Below, one piece after another: positions 15,773-24,844 of a stretch of 64,000 nucleotides of DNA. A program made the translations under genes and the position numbers. Numbering within the stretch: position 1 is the first letter of the stretch; every line of letters starts with the position of its first letter. Under the pieces are notes generated by a model, which saw nothing but the letters and a program-made list of their open reading frames with translations, did not search any database and had not been told where the DNA came from. This DNA is from CAYJBH01 sp964370605. GTDB lineage: Bacteria; Bacillota; Clostridia; Oscillospirales; Ruminococcaceae. The DNA is taken from contig CAYJJX010000009.1 of NCBI GenBank assembly GCA_964370605.1, positions 18,944-82,943 of the forward strand, given 5' to 3'.

Positions 15773-16597
15773 CTAAAATAATCGTTCTAATAATATCTCA
15801 TATATCATGCCGGAAAAGGCAATCAAAACAAAATAGAAAAACATGCTCACCGACAGCGCCACATCCTTTTTGGTAAAGGTCATTCGGTGCAATCGTGTTC
15901 TTCCCTTTCCGCCGTTATAGCAGCGGCACTCCATCGCCATGGCAAGCTCGTCGGCACGACGAAAGGCGGAGACAAAAAGGGGAATCAATATCGGTATCAT
16001 GGCACGGACACGTACCGCAATACTGCCCTCTTCAAAGCGTGCGCCCCTCGCCTTTTGGGCGGTAATTATCTTGTCCGTCTCGTCGAGCAGTGTCGGAATA
16101 AAGCGTAGCGCAATGGTCATCATCATGGCAAGTTCATGCACCGGCAATCTTATCAGTTTAAGCGGTGCCATGACCGACTCTATCGCCGCCGTCAGCTGAA
16201 TAGGCGAAGTGGTGTAGGTCAGCAGCGATGACCCGATTATCAAAAGACCGATTCTCACCGCCATCAACAGTGCAAATCCGAGACCCTCATAGGTCAACGA
16301 GATGCCAAAAACGGTGAATATCGCACGACCCGGTATAAAAAAACCGTTTAGCACAAAGGTGAAAATTAGTATCGGGGCTATTGGTTTCAAACTTTTGAGC
16401 ACCAATTTGAAAGGGACAGTAGATGTTTTGTAGGCGATTAATATCAATATAAACGCAAGCGCCGCGCCGAGAGGATTGGAATTTATAAAGAGAACAACAG
16501 CATATCCGACGGTCAACAACAGTTTCAGACGAGGGTCGGCTCGATGTAACAGCGAGTCCCCCGGCAGATGTTGCCCTATCGTGATATCCTTCAACAT
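15773..16597 (-). CDS. ecfT: Energy-coupling factor transporter transmembrane protein EcfT
   Basis: This 274-aa membrane protein has about six TM helices and the two EcfT coupling motifs: A-R-G-A-R in the cytoplasmic loop (AQKARGARFEEGS) and a later RADELAMAMECRCY. It joins the two EcfA ATPases to exchangeable substrate-binding S components for vitamins or metals. It follows ecfA2 after 2 bp, so translation is probably coupled. No S component lies in the window, consistent with a group II (shared) ECF module. Confidence 0.93.
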   Translation of the reverse strand: MLKDITIGQHLPGDSLLHRADPRLKLLLTVGYAVVLFINSNPLGAALAFILILIAYKTSTVPFKLVLKSLKPIAPILIFTFVLNGFFIPGRAIFTVFGISLTYEGLGFALLMAVRIGLLIIGSSLLTYTTSPIQLTAAIESVMAPLKLIRLPVHELAMMMTIALRFIPTLLDETDKIITAQKARGARFEEGSIAVRVRAMIPILIPLFVSAFRRADELAMAMECRCYNGGKGRTRLHRMTFTKKDVALSVSMFFYFVLIAFSGMIYEILLERLF

Positions 16598-16599
16598 TA

Positions 16600-17454
16600 T
16601 TATAAGCGTCCCTTCTTTAAACGTTCCGACAACTGTTTTGCCGCATAATCTATTGTATACACATCGGTGGAAATGTCAATACCCGCTTTTTTCAGCTCCA
16701 AAAACAAGGTGGTCACCTCCGGCACCGAAAGTTTGAGATCGGCGAGTTCCTGTGAGCGTGCAAAAATGTTTGGTATAGTATCATAAAAGGCAATACTTCC
16801 ATCATAAAGCACCATGACCTTTTCGGCATATTCCGCGATGTCGTCCATCGAGTGGGATATCAAAATTACGGTGGAGCCGGTCTCGTCACGATATCCTTTG
16901 AGCAGTGTCAAAAGGCTCTCTCGCCCTGCCGGATCCAGTCCTGCTACCGGCTCGTCCAATATAAGCACACTGGGTTGCATCGACAATACACCGGCGATCG
17001 CTACCCGTCGCTTTTGTCCGCCTGAGAGCTCAAACGGGCTCTTTTCCAAAAGTTCCTCTTCAAGCCCCATCGCCTCGGCGGCATGACGTACCCTTATGTC
17101 CACCTCATCGGCGGAGAGCCCCATGTTTTTGGGTCCGAACGCGATATCTTCATACACCGTCTCGCTGAAAAGCTGGTGTTCCGGCATCTGAAAACAAATC
17201 CCGATTTTAAAGCGAAGTGAGCGGTCCACCTTTTGACCGGTTCCATACTCAACACCGTCCAGCGACACTTTGCCGCTGTCCGCCTTTTTCAGTCCGCCGA
17301 GTATCGAGACAAGTGTCGATTTTCCACTGCCCGTAGCGCCGATAAGCCCCACAAACGCATTGTCCTCGATCTCGAAATTTATGTCCTTTAGCACCTCGTT
17401 CACACCTGCAAGCGGCGAGCGATAGGCAAAACTCATGTTTTCCACCTTTAACAC
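16600..17454 (-). CDS. ecfA2: Energy-coupling factor ABC ATPase EcfA2
   Basis: This 284-aa ABC ATPase has Walker A GATGSGKST, Q-loop CFQMPEHQLFSETVYEDIAF, signature LSGGQKRRVAIAG, Walker B VLILDEPVAGLDP and an H-loop. The P-E-H-Q-L-F motif after the Q-loop is typical of the EcfA2 subunit. The start is GTG at 17454 with GGAGG 7 nt upstream, inside the end of ecfA1 (7-bp overlap). It powers the shared vitamin/metal ECF importer. Confidence 0.94.
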   Translation of the reverse strand: MLKVENMSFAYRSPLAGVNEVLKDINFEIEDNAFVGLIGATGSGKSTLVSILGGLKKADSGKVSLDGVEYGTGQKVDRSLRFKIGICFQMPEHQLFSETVYEDIAFGPKNMGLSADEVDIRVRHAAEAMGLEEELLEKSPFELSGGQKRRVAIAGVLSMQPSVLILDEPVAGLDPAGRESLLTLLKGYRDETGSTVILISHSMDDIAEYAEKVMVLYDGSIAFYDTIPNIFARSQELADLKLSVPEVTTLFLELKKAGIDISTDVYTIDYAAKQLSERLKKGRL

Positions 17455-18287
17455 TCTTCCACCTCCCTCTTGCTAAGGAGCGGTATCAAAAACTCTTTCG
17501 CCTGCGGGGCGGTCAACACACCGCTCGGAACGTCGATTCCTTGCCTGCGCAGTTTGTCGAACAGCGTTTTTATCGCCGGCGGTCGAAGACTGTACTTCCT
17601 CAACCGTTCATTGTCGGAAAACACCTCGGCGGGAGTTCCCTCCAGCACCTTTTTACCTTGCGCCATAATAACGACACGGTCGGCGGTAAGAGCCTCCTCC
17701 ATGTAATGGGTGATATGTATCACCGTGATTCCGAGCTCTTCACCGAGACGGTGTGCAACGCCCAGCACCGAGGCACGACCGTTTGGGTCGAGCATGGCGG
17801 TGGACTCGTCCAACACAAGATATTTCGGACGCATGGCAAGCACACCCGCAATCGCCACACGTTGTTTTTGTCCACCCGACAGCTTGTGCGGTTCTGACCG
17901 TGCAAACCGAGTAATACCGGTCATCTCCATCGCCTCGTCGATACGCTGTCTAATCTCGTTTGGCGGAACTCCAAGATTTTCCGGTGCAAACGCAACATCT
18001 TCTTCCACGATGGTGGCGACAATCTGGTTGTCGGGATTTTGAAACACCATTCCGACCTTGCGACGAATGTCAAGCAGATTTTCGGTCGAGGCGGTGGATA
18101 TCCCGTCCACAATCACCTCACCTTTAGACGGCAACAACAGGGCACAGAGCAACTTCGCAAGCGTGGATTTTCCGCTTCCGTTTGCACCGAGGATGCAAAG
18201 CACCTCCCCTTCATTTATGTCCAGCGACATGCCGCAAAGGGCCTCACCCTCACCGTAGCTGTAACTAACATCGTCAATTTTTATCAA
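17448..18287 (-). CDS. ecfA1: Energy-coupling factor ABC ATPase EcfA1
   Basis: This 279-aa ABC ATPase has Walker A GANGSGKST, a Q-loop with the EcfA1-type VFQNPDNQIVATIVEEDVAF, signature LSGGQKQRVAIAG and Walker B YLVLDESTAMLDP. The catalytic glutamate is present, followed by Ser in place of Pro. It starts at a TTG (18287-18285) with AAAGGA 7 nt upstream; no ATG is available. It forms the ATPase heterodimer with EcfA2 in a tight ecfA1-ecfA2-ecfT operon. Confidence 0.94.
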   Translation of the reverse strand: MIKIDDVSYSYGEGEALCGMSLDINEGEVLCILGANGSGKSTLAKLLCALLLPSKGEVIVDGISTASTENLLDIRRKVGMVFQNPDNQIVATIVEEDVAFAPENLGVPPNEIRQRIDEAMEMTGITRFARSEPHKLSGGQKQRVAIAGVLAMRPKYLVLDESTAMLDPNGRASVLGVAHRLGEELGITVIHITHYMEEALTADRVVIMAQGKKVLEGTPAEVFSDNERLRKYSLRPPAIKTLFDKLRRQGIDVPSGVLTAPQAKEFLIPLLSKREVEEC

Positions 18288-18305
18288 CTTAAATTCCTTT
18301 ATTTT

Positions 18306-19160
18306 TTAAAACGTCGCTATCGCACTGCCGCCGCAGGGCAGTACCATGTTTGTTCCTTCCACCGCAATACCGATCTCGTCCGCTTCAACCTTCATGCCGC
18401 CTCGGTCGCAGTAGCGATTTATCAACATCGCCGACACTGCCGGTGAAATCCCGGCGGTATAGCCGTTGACGGTCAAAAACAGCGGCTCGTCCGACAGCAG
18501 TGCCACCGCGTTACTTATGAGTGGTGCAAGCTCTTTTTCAATCTGCCATATCTCACCCGACGGCCCACGTCCGTAGCTTGGCGGATCCATGATTATGCCG
18601 TCATATTTGTTGCCACGGCGCTGTTCCCGAAGCAAAAATGCGGCGGCATCGTCTACCAGCCATCTACAAGGATGTTTTTCAAGACCGCTCAGTTGAGCGT
18701 TTTCCCTTGCCCATGCCACCATGCCTTTTGAGGCATCGACATGCACGAGTTGTGCCGAGGCGGCAAGGCAGGCGAGTGTTGCGGCACCGGTGTAGCCGAA
18801 CAAATTCAGCACTTTTGCACCGGGTCGATTTTTCAGACGCTCGGCATAAAAATCCCAGTTTACCGCCTGCTCCGGAAAAAGCCCTGTGTGCTTGAATCCG
18901 GTGGGGGAAATCACAAACTTCAAATCCCTGTATGAGATGTTCCATCTCTCGGGCAGTTTGGTGCGATACTCCCAGCTGCCACCCCCCGAAGAGGAACGAT
19001 GATATACTGCGTCCGCCTTGTCCCAAAGATGTGGGGCATACGGCTCGCCGATGGCGACCGGATCGGGTCGGCTGAGCAGATAGTCTCCCCAGCGCTCTAA
19101 CCTTCGCCCGTCTCCGACGTCCAATAATTTATAGTCGCTCCAATGCGAGGATGTTCTCAT
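18306..19160 (-). CDS. Class I SAM-dependent methyltransferase (RlmI/RlmK-like)
   Basis: This protein of about 284 aa has a Rossmann SAM-binding core: motif I V-L-N-L-F-G-Y-T-G-A-A-T, V-H-V-D-A-S-K, and motif IV I-I-M-D-P-P-S-Y-G-R-G. The D-P-P-S-Y form and spacing resemble the 23S rRNA cytosine-C5 methyltransferases RlmI/RlmK, but the N-terminal PUA domain of RlmI is missing. The start was set at 19160, where AAAGGAAACAGACATA precedes the ATG; the ORF runs 25 codons further without support. It sits between glmM and ecfA1. The RNA substrate is not predictable with confidence. Confidence 0.82.
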   Translation of the reverse strand: MRTSSHWSDYKLLDVGDGRRLERWGDYLLSRPDPVAIGEPYAPHLWDKADAVYHRSSSGGGSWEYRTKLPERWNISYRDLKFVISPTGFKHTGLFPEQAVNWDFYAERLKNRPGAKVLNLFGYTGAATLACLAASAQLVHVDASKGMVAWARENAQLSGLEKHPCRWLVDDAAAFLLREQRRGNKYDGIIMDPPSYGRGPSGEIWQIEKELAPLISNAVALLSDEPLFLTVNGYTAGISPAVSAMLINRYCDRGGMKVEADEIGIAVEGTNMVLPCGGSAIATF

Positions 19161-19370
19161 TATGTCTGTTTCCTTTATTGTTAGACAAGTGCAAAATTCA
19201 CTTCTGGATAAAAACTTCGAACTAAAAATGAACAACTGATATATATTTAGATAATTTATTGTTTAAGCCACGATTCAACTCGTGTGAGATGTCGCATACT
19301 GACAATCTCAGTTCTTCACTTTTAGCTCTTAGTTCTTCACTCCACGTGGTTTACGCATGGCTATTATTGT

Positions 19371-20735
19371 TTATGCGAACTTAGATAATCGCTCTGTAAT
19401 CTTTTTAGCGATAAGCTCTGCCACCACCTCGATGCGCTCCGAGTCCTTACCCTCGACCATGACACGTATCAGCGGCTCTGTTCCGGACAGGCGCACCAAG
19501 ACACGTCCCTCGCCCATAAGTGCCTGTTGCTGTGCCTCAATAAAGCCCTCGATATACTCATCGGTACGATAATGATCCTTGCCGGCGGGTGATACCCGCA
19601 GATTTTTGATGACCTGTGGGAATTTCTTGTATACCTGTGTGATTTCACTGGCGGTGCGGTGAGTGCCCGCAAGAAGTTGCAAAAGTTTTGCGGCGGTCAG
19701 TTGTCCGTCACCGGTCGTGGAATGTTTGAGCAGGATAAGATGTCCGCTCTGTTCGCCGCCGATGTCAAACCCTTCTTCACGCATGTTCTCAAGAACATAG
19801 CGGTCGCCAACGGCGGTGGTGGAACAGGTGATTCCGATCGACTTCATATACTGCATAAAGCCAAGGTTAGACATAACGGTCACAACAACGGTATTTTTCG
19901 TCAGCTCGCCTTTTCCCATCATGTCGGTGGCGAGTGCGGCGATGATTCGGTCGCCGTCTAGCTCGTTGCCTTTCTCGTCGATGCAAAGACAACGGTCGGC
20001 ATCACCGTCAAAAGCAACTCCGATGTCATATCCGCCTGTTAGCACCTTTTCACGCAGATTGTCAAGATAGGTGGAACCGCAATCTTTATTGATGTTCACA
20101 CCGTCCGGCTCTGCACCGATGATGTCAAACTCGACTCCAAGCTTTTTGAATAAAAGCGGCGCTGTTTGGCTGGCGGCGCCGTTTGCACAGTCCAGCAGAA
20201 CACGCAGTCCGTCTATATTTTCACCGATACAGCCTGCAATATATTCGACATAATCATCGACCCCGTCTTCACAGTAGGTTATCCGGCCGCTCGCATCACC
20301 TGCTACCATCTCGATGCTTGACTGTTTTTCCGGATCAAGAATAAAACTCTCTATCTCGTTTTCGACATCGTCCGGCAGTTTATAACCGTCATAGTTAAAA
20401 ATCTTTATGCCGTTGAACTCGGCAGGATTGTGAGACGCAGAGATGACAAAACCGGCGCTGGCGTGATATTTTCGGGTCAACTGCGCCACGGCAGGCGTTG
20501 GCAATACACCGAGAAACAACACGTCGCAACCCACCGAACATATTCCGGCAGAAAGCGCCGCACGAAGCATGTCGCCGCTTATGCGGGTGTCACAACCGAT
20601 TACATAGAGCGGTTTCTCTTTTGAGGTTTTGGAGAGCACTGCGGCGGTCGCACGACCAACCTTCATGGCAAGTTCCGGCGTCAGCTCACTTCCTGCGACA
20701 CCTCTTATTCCGTCTGTTCCAAATAATTTCCCCAT
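19371..20735 (-). CDS. glmM: Phosphoglucosamine mutase
   Basis: This 454-aa enzyme converts glucosamine-6-phosphate to glucosamine-1-phosphate for UDP-GlcNAc and cell-wall synthesis. It starts M-G-K-L-F-G-T-D-G-I-R-G. The phosphoserine loop I-S-A-S-H-N-P has the catalytic Ser at about 101, the metal loop is FDGDADRC, and the sugar-binding loop is GGEQSGHLI. The C-terminal R-L-S-G-T-E-P phosphate-binding loop is also present. These place it in GlmM rather than PgcA/ManB. The start at 20735 has AAAGGGGG upstream. Its upstream region carries a possible structured RNA (20841-20919). No cdaA or ybbR, the usual partners, is present. Confidence 0.95.
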   Translation of the reverse strand: MGKLFGTDGIRGVAGSELTPELAMKVGRATAAVLSKTSKEKPLYVIGCDTRISGDMLRAALSAGICSVGCDVLFLGVLPTPAVAQLTRKYHASAGFVISASHNPAEFNGIKIFNYDGYKLPDDVENEIESFILDPEKQSSIEMVAGDASGRITYCEDGVDDYVEYIAGCIGENIDGLRVLLDCANGAASQTAPLLFKKLGVEFDIIGAEPDGVNINKDCGSTYLDNLREKVLTGGYDIGVAFDGDADRCLCIDEKGNELDGDRIIAALATDMMGKGELTKNTVVVTVMSNLGFMQYMKSIGITCSTTAVGDRYVLENMREEGFDIGGEQSGHLILLKHSTTGDGQLTAAKLLQLLAGTHRTASEITQVYKKFPQVIKNLRVSPAGKDHYRTDEYIEGFIEAQQQALMGEGRVLVRLSGTEPLIRVMVEGKDSERIEVVAELIAKKITERLSKFA

Positions 20736-20840
20736 AGATTCATATCCCCCTTTGTTTACATTGTTTAGCATTAGTTAAATATATTCTCAATCAAACACAA
20801 TTATAGTCATTCAATTTGAAAAACGATACAAGATTGCCGA

Positions 20841-20919
20841 GCAGAAATTTCGCCTATCAAGGCGTGAGGGTATTGACGACAACACAGAGAGACGGAATTT
20901 CTGCCGGGAAAATGTGTTG
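20841..20919 (-). ncRNA. Candidate pseudoknotted RNA element between ruvB and glmM
   Basis: A 12-bp stem (20841-20852 with 20893-20904, one G-U) interlocks with a second perfect 7-bp pairing, CAACACA (20880-20886) with TGTGTTG (20913-20919). One strand of the second lies inside the loop of the first. An additional CGCC/GGCG hairpin (20851-20864) is an alternative or nested fold. The topology is that of an H-type pseudoknot. It lies 3' of ruvB and 5' of glmM, so it could be a glmM leader or a 3' element. I do not recognise a known family. Confidence 0.35.
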
Positions 20920-20935
20920 GTTATTAAATTGAAAA

Positions 20936-21982
20936 TCAAATAAAGCTGAGCTGTGCGGTATCACCGTCTGGTTTCGGCGGTTTGAAGCCCAATCGGTCAT
21001 ATGCGGCCGGTGTAACCACACGACCTCTTGGGGTGCGAGACAGAAAGCCCTGCTGCATCAGATACGGCTCACAGACGTCTTCCAACGTCACCGCCTCCTC
21101 TCCGAGCGCCGCCGCAAGTGTATCAAGCCCGACCGGCCCTCCTCCATAGAGTTCGATTATCGCCCTCAAAAGACTGCGGTCAAGGCGGTCAAGACCGCCG
21201 TCGTCGATGTCAAGACGCTTGAAAGCGTCCTCAACCGCTTTTTTATCGATTATCCCATCGCCCAACACATCGGCAAAATCCCGAACACGGCGAAGCAGTC
21301 GGTTGGCAACTCGAGGGGTGCCTCTTGCCGCTACCGACAATGTTTCAGAACCTTCTACATCACAAGGAATCCCGAGAATTCCGGCACTGCGACGAATGAT
21401 TTCCGATATTTCACTGCGATCATAGAGATCCAGTTTCAACAAAACACCGAAACGATCGCGAAGCGGACCTGTCATCTGTCCTGCACGTGTGGTCGCTCCG
21501 ACCAGCGTAAACTTCGGTAAATTTATCCGAATAGACTGTGCCGAAGGTCCTTTACCGATGATAATATCCAGTGCAAAATCTTCCAACGCTGGATAAAGCA
21601 CCTCTTCAACCTGACGTGAAAGGCGGTGAATTTCATCAATGAAGAGCACGTCACCTTCCTGCAAATTGGTTAACAGGGCGGCAAGGTCGCCTGCTTTCTC
21701 GATGGCAGGGCCACTGGTTATACGAATCTGCACCCCCATCTCGGCGGCAATGATTCCGGCAAGTGTTGTCTTGCCAAGTCCCGGTGGGCCATAAAGCAGA
21801 ATATGATCCAGTGGCTCGCCACGTTTTTTTGCGGCGGCAATATAGACCGAAAGGTTTTCCTTTATCTTTTGTTGCCCAATATATTCGCTCAGCGTTTTGG
21901 GGCGCAGTGAACCCTCCGAGTCGCCGTCCTCTACGGTCGGCTCGGGGGAAAGAAGTCGCAGATCATCGCTTTGTTCAAACAT
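20936..21982 (-). CDS. ruvB: Holliday junction branch-migration helicase RuvB
   Basis: This 348-aa AAA+ motor drives branch migration with RuvA. Walker A G-P-P-G-L-G-K-T-T, Walker B F-I-D-E-I-H-R-L, sensor 1 LVGATTRAGQMTGPLRDRFG with the arginine finger, and the C-terminal winged helix (EPYLMQQGFLSRTPRGRVVT) are all visible. It is last in ruvC-ruvA-ruvB, with 16 bp between ruvA and ruvB. The start ATG has AAAGGATAATA upstream. Confidence 0.97.
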   Translation of the reverse strand: MFEQSDDLRLLSPEPTVEDGDSEGSLRPKTLSEYIGQQKIKENLSVYIAAAKKRGEPLDHILLYGPPGLGKTTLAGIIAAEMGVQIRITSGPAIEKAGDLAALLTNLQEGDVLFIDEIHRLSRQVEEVLYPALEDFALDIIIGKGPSAQSIRINLPKFTLVGATTRAGQMTGPLRDRFGVLLKLDLYDRSEISEIIRRSAGILGIPCDVEGSETLSVAARGTPRVANRLLRRVRDFADVLGDGIIDKKAVEDAFKRLDIDDGGLDRLDRSLLRAIIELYGGGPVGLDTLAAALGEEAVTLEDVCEPYLMQQGFLSRTPRGRVVTPAAYDRLGFKPPKPDGDTAQLSFI

Positions 21983-21998
21983 AGAGGTGTATTATCCT

Positions 21999-22592
21999 TT
22001 ATTTCTTGTTGAATTGTTTTAGTGCATATTTGATAGTGTCTTCCACCGACATTGCGTCGTCGCATCCGGCAACAGCCTGTGCCGCCTCACTTCTGCTATA
22101 ACCAAGTGAGACAAGGGCCGCAAGCGCCTGAGCCGCACTTCCCGAAGGAATTTGAGTGGTAACACCGACACCGGCGACACCATCGAAATCCATATTTGTC
22201 GCCTTGTCTTTGAGTTCCAACACGATACGCTGTGCCAACTTTGGACCGACTCCGCTCGCGGCGGTGAACGCCTTGTGATCGGCGGCGGCAATAGCAATCG
22301 TGATACCGGACGGTGACAGGGCATTAAGAATGGCAATCGCCACACGCGGCCCTACGCCCGAAACAGATATAAGCATGGTGAATGTTCGTTGTTGCGCCTC
22401 GTTTTCAAAGCCGTAAAGCTCCAGCGCATCCTCTTTGACATTCAGGTAGGTAAATATCGTCGCCTCTTCTCCGAGATTCAGTCCTACCACCGCATTTGAC
22501 GGCATCGCCACTCGAAACCCGACTCCACCACAGACGATCACCGCATCGTCCACCCCTCGGTGTGCAACCTTTCCGGTCAAAGAATGTATCAT
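21999..22592 (-). CDS. ruvA: Holliday junction protein RuvA
   Basis: This 197-aa protein binds four-way junctions as a tetramer and recruits RuvB. The N-terminal OB domain (about residues 1-63), the two helix-hairpin-helix motifs (SGVGPRVAIAIL and SGVGPKLAQRIVLELKDK) and the C-terminal RuvB-binding helix domain (ALVSLGYSRSEAAQAV) are present in order. GAAAGGATATG lies before the ATG. Confidence 0.96.
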   Translation of the reverse strand: MIHSLTGKVAHRGVDDAVIVCGGVGFRVAMPSNAVVGLNLGEEATIFTYLNVKEDALELYGFENEAQQRTFTMLISVSGVGPRVAIAILNALSPSGITIAIAAADHKAFTAASGVGPKLAQRIVLELKDKATNMDFDGVAGVGVTTQIPSGSAAQALAALVSLGYSRSEAAQAVAGCDDAMSVEDTIKYALKQFNKK

Positions 22593-22616
22593 GAAAACAT
22601 ATCCTTTCGATAAAAA

Positions 22617-23114
22617 CTAAACTTCCTCAAGCCTACATGCCGATCCCCGAGAACTGTTGCCCTGACATATTGCTATCGCCACGGCATCCGCCACATCGTC
22701 CGGCTTCGGCACTGTGCGCAGGTTCAGCATTATCCGCACCATCTCCTGCACCTGATTTTTTGTTGCCTTGCCATATCCCGTCACCGCCATTTTCACCTGC
22801 AACGGTGTGTATTCATAGATTGGCACATTTTTCACCCTTGCCGCAAGCAAAATGACTCCTCTCGCCTCGGCGACGGCAATGGCGGTCTTGTGGTTGTTTG
22901 AGAAAAAAAGTTCCTCCACCGCCATACAGTCGGGTTTATAATGATCAATCAGCTCGCACAGGTCGGTGTATACCGTCGCAAGCCGCTTTGAAAAAGGGTC
23001 TTTGGCAGAGGTGGTGATTGCCCCGCAGTTTTGAAGCAAAAACGTATTTCCGTCAAAATCCACCACCGCCGTGCCGACAATGGCATATCCCGGGTCAATT
23101 CCGAGTATTCGCAC
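22617..23114 (-). CDS. ruvC: Crossover junction endodeoxyribonuclease RuvC
   Basis: This 165-aa resolvase has an RNase H-like fold. It starts with GTG and reads V-R-I-L-G-I-D-P-G-Y-A-I-V-G-T, with the first catalytic Asp in G-I-D-P-G. The second acidic residue lies in MAVEELFF, and the C-terminal pair lies in KPDDVADAVAIAICQ. The start was set at 23114 because the ORF extends 35 codons upstream through AT-rich promoter sequence. GAGGAGAGGT stands immediately upstream of the GTG. It is first of ruvC-ruvA-ruvB. Confidence 0.95.
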   Translation of the reverse strand: MRILGIDPGYAIVGTAVVDFDGNTFLLQNCGAITTSAKDPFSKRLATVYTDLCELIDHYKPDCMAVEELFFSNNHKTAIAVAEARGVILLAARVKNVPIYEYTPLQVKMAVTGYGKATKNQVQEMVRIMLNLRTVPKPDDVADAVAIAICQGNSSRGSACRLEEV

Positions 23115-23156
23115 ACCTCTCCTCGCATTTAATGAACATGAAAATATATAATAAAC

Positions 23157-23186
23157 ATTATAGCATAAAATATAGCACCTTGTAAA
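23157..23186 (-). promoter_or_regulatory. Promoter of ruvC-ruvA-ruvB
   Basis: TTTACA (23186-23181) and a perfect TATAAT (23162-23157) have an 18-bp spacer on the minus strand. The 410-bp space 23115-23524 otherwise holds the permease promoter and a weak stem, AAAAGTGA (23254-23261) with TCACTTTT (23302-23309). I see no ORF in it. Confidence 0.6.
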
Positions 23187-23395
23187 TGTTCTGAGGGCAA
23201 AAATATATTTGTGGTGCACCGCTTTTCACGGTTCACATACCTGCAATAAACTCAAAAGTGATGCAATCGCTTCGCTGGCGTCATATGAAAGAGATTCTTC
23301 GTCACTTTTTGCCTTGCTTCAGTAGTTTCAATATGTACACTTGAAAACAGGGCAAAAGTTTTGTTCTGAATTTCTGCAAAACAATAAATTTGCTA

Positions 23396-23424
23396 TTGAT
23401 TATATACAAATTTTGCATTATAAT
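23396..23424 (+). promoter_or_regulatory. Promoter of the purine permease gene
   Basis: TTGATT (23396-23401) and a perfect TATAAT (23419-23424) are 17 bp apart. Transcription should start near 23431, leaving a leader of about 95 nt before the ATG. Confidence 0.65.
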
Positions 23425-23524
23425 CAACTCATATAACGTGGCGCGGAATCTATGAAACCACGTGTTTCTGATATGGCAAGTCGACAGTTGAAACATTTGA
23501 TCATCGAACAGAAAGGAAAAGTAC

Positions 23525-24844
23525 ATGGAGAAATATTTCAGGCTCAAGGAAAATGGCACCACAATTAAACGTGAAATATTGGCAGGCTTAACCACTTTTA
23601 TGACCATGGCATATGTTATCGCATTAGCCCCCGACATGCTGTCACAGGCAGGAATGGAGTCGTCGGCAGTTTTTACCGCCACCTGTCTCGCGACCATTAT
23701 CGGAACTCTCATCATGGCGCTTTGGGCGAAATTGCCTTTTGCACTCGCACCCGGTGTCGGGCCGCTTGCATTTTTCACCTTTACGGTTTGCCTTGGAATG
23801 GGCAAGAGCTGGCAGTTCGCACTGACCGCAGTCTTGATCGAAGGCATCCTCTTTTTGGTCATGTCTTTCTTCAACATTCGTGAGACCATCGTCAATCTGA
23901 TGCCGAAATCACTCAAAAACGCAATCTCGGTCGGTGTTGGACTCTTCATCGCACTCATTGGATTCAAAAACGGCGGTGTCATTTTATATAACGAGGGCAC
24001 AGGAGCACTTGGCATTGCTTCCTTTAACCTCGCCGAACCGAATACACTCGGTGCACTGGTAACCATCTTTGGTATCGCACTTATTGGAATTTTGCTTGTT
24101 ATGAAGGTTCAAAGCGCACTGCTGATCGGAATCGCCTCCTCCACAGTCCTTGCGATGATCCTTGGTGTTACAACACTACCTACCGGAGTCGTCAGTCTCC
24201 CGCCCTCCATCGCACCTGTCCTATTTCAATTCGAGTGGAACAATATCTTTTCCTTTGAGATGCTGATCGTCGTCTTCACCTTTCTGTTTACCGACGTTTT
24301 CGACACTATCGGAACACTGCTCGGCGTAACCACAAAGGCAAAGATGATTGACAAGGACGGAAATGTTCCGCGCGTAAAACAGGCCCTATCCTCCGATGCT
24401 ATCGCAACCGTTGCCGGCTCAATGCTCGGCACACCCACTGTCACAACCTATGTCGAATCCGCTTCAGGAGTTGCGGCAGGTGGCAGAACCGGTCTCACAT
24501 CCTTGACAACGGCCGGATGTTTCATTCTTACACTTTTCTTCTCGCCACTCGTGCTTGTCGTTCCGAGTGCCGCCACAGCCCCCGCCCTCGTGTTGGTAGG
24601 CGTCTTTATGATGGCACCGATCACCGAAATTGACTTCACAAAATACTCGATAGCAATTCCTGCATTCTTCGCCGTGACCATGATGGCGTTCACCTTTGAC
24701 ATTTCCACCGGTATCGGCTACGGTATCATCAGCTACACGCTGCTTAACCTATTCGGCGACAGGGAAGAACGAAAAACTGTCAACCCGATGCTCATCATAG
24801 TGTCAATCCTATTCATCGTCAAGTTTGTGGTAAATTCACTTTAG
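23525..24844 (+). CDS. NCS2-family (AzgA/PbuG-like) purine base permease
   Basis: This 439-aa polytopic protein belongs to the NCS2 branch of adenine, guanine and hypoxanthine permeases. Diagnostic segments are the N-terminal REILAGLTTFMTMAYVIA, the substrate-site region ATCLATIIGTLIMALWAKLPFA, FTDVFDTIGTLLGV, and VTTYVESASGVAAGGRTG. Twelve to fourteen TM helices are expected. AGAAAGGAAAAGTAC gives a clear start. It is monocistronic; its stop codon shares 4 bp (TTAG) with the convergent cca stop. Purine class is secure; the exact base is not. Confidence 0.92.
   Translation: MEKYFRLKENGTTIKREILAGLTTFMTMAYVIALAPDMLSQAGMESSAVFTATCLATIIGTLIMALWAKLPFALAPGVGPLAFFTFTVCLGMGKSWQFALTAVLIEGILFLVMSFFNIRETIVNLMPKSLKNAISVGVGLFIALIGFKNGGVILYNEGTGALGIASFNLAEPNTLGALVTIFGIALIGILLVMKVQSALLIGIASSTVLAMILGVTTLPTGVVSLPPSIAPVLFQFEWNNIFSFEMLIVVFTFLFTDVFDTIGTLLGVTTKAKMIDKDGNVPRVKQALSSDAIATVAGSMLGTPTVTTYVESASGVAAGGRTGLTSLTTAGCFILTLFFSPLVLVVPSAATAPALVLVGVFMMAPITEIDFTKYSIAIPAFFAVTMMAFTFDISTGIGYGIISYTLLNLFGDREERKTVNPMLIIVSILFIVKFVVNSL

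Noticed and set aside
23424..23491. Possible purine riboswitch before the purine permease: CTCATATAA, a GTTTCT box, an ATATGGC string, and pairing TCAACT (23424-23429) with AGTTGA (23486-23491).
   Set aside because: The elements are not in riboswitch order and P3 is nearly absent. The TATAAT at 23419-23424 puts the transcript start near 23431, so the 5' strand of P1 would not be transcribed. A covariance-model scan would settle it.
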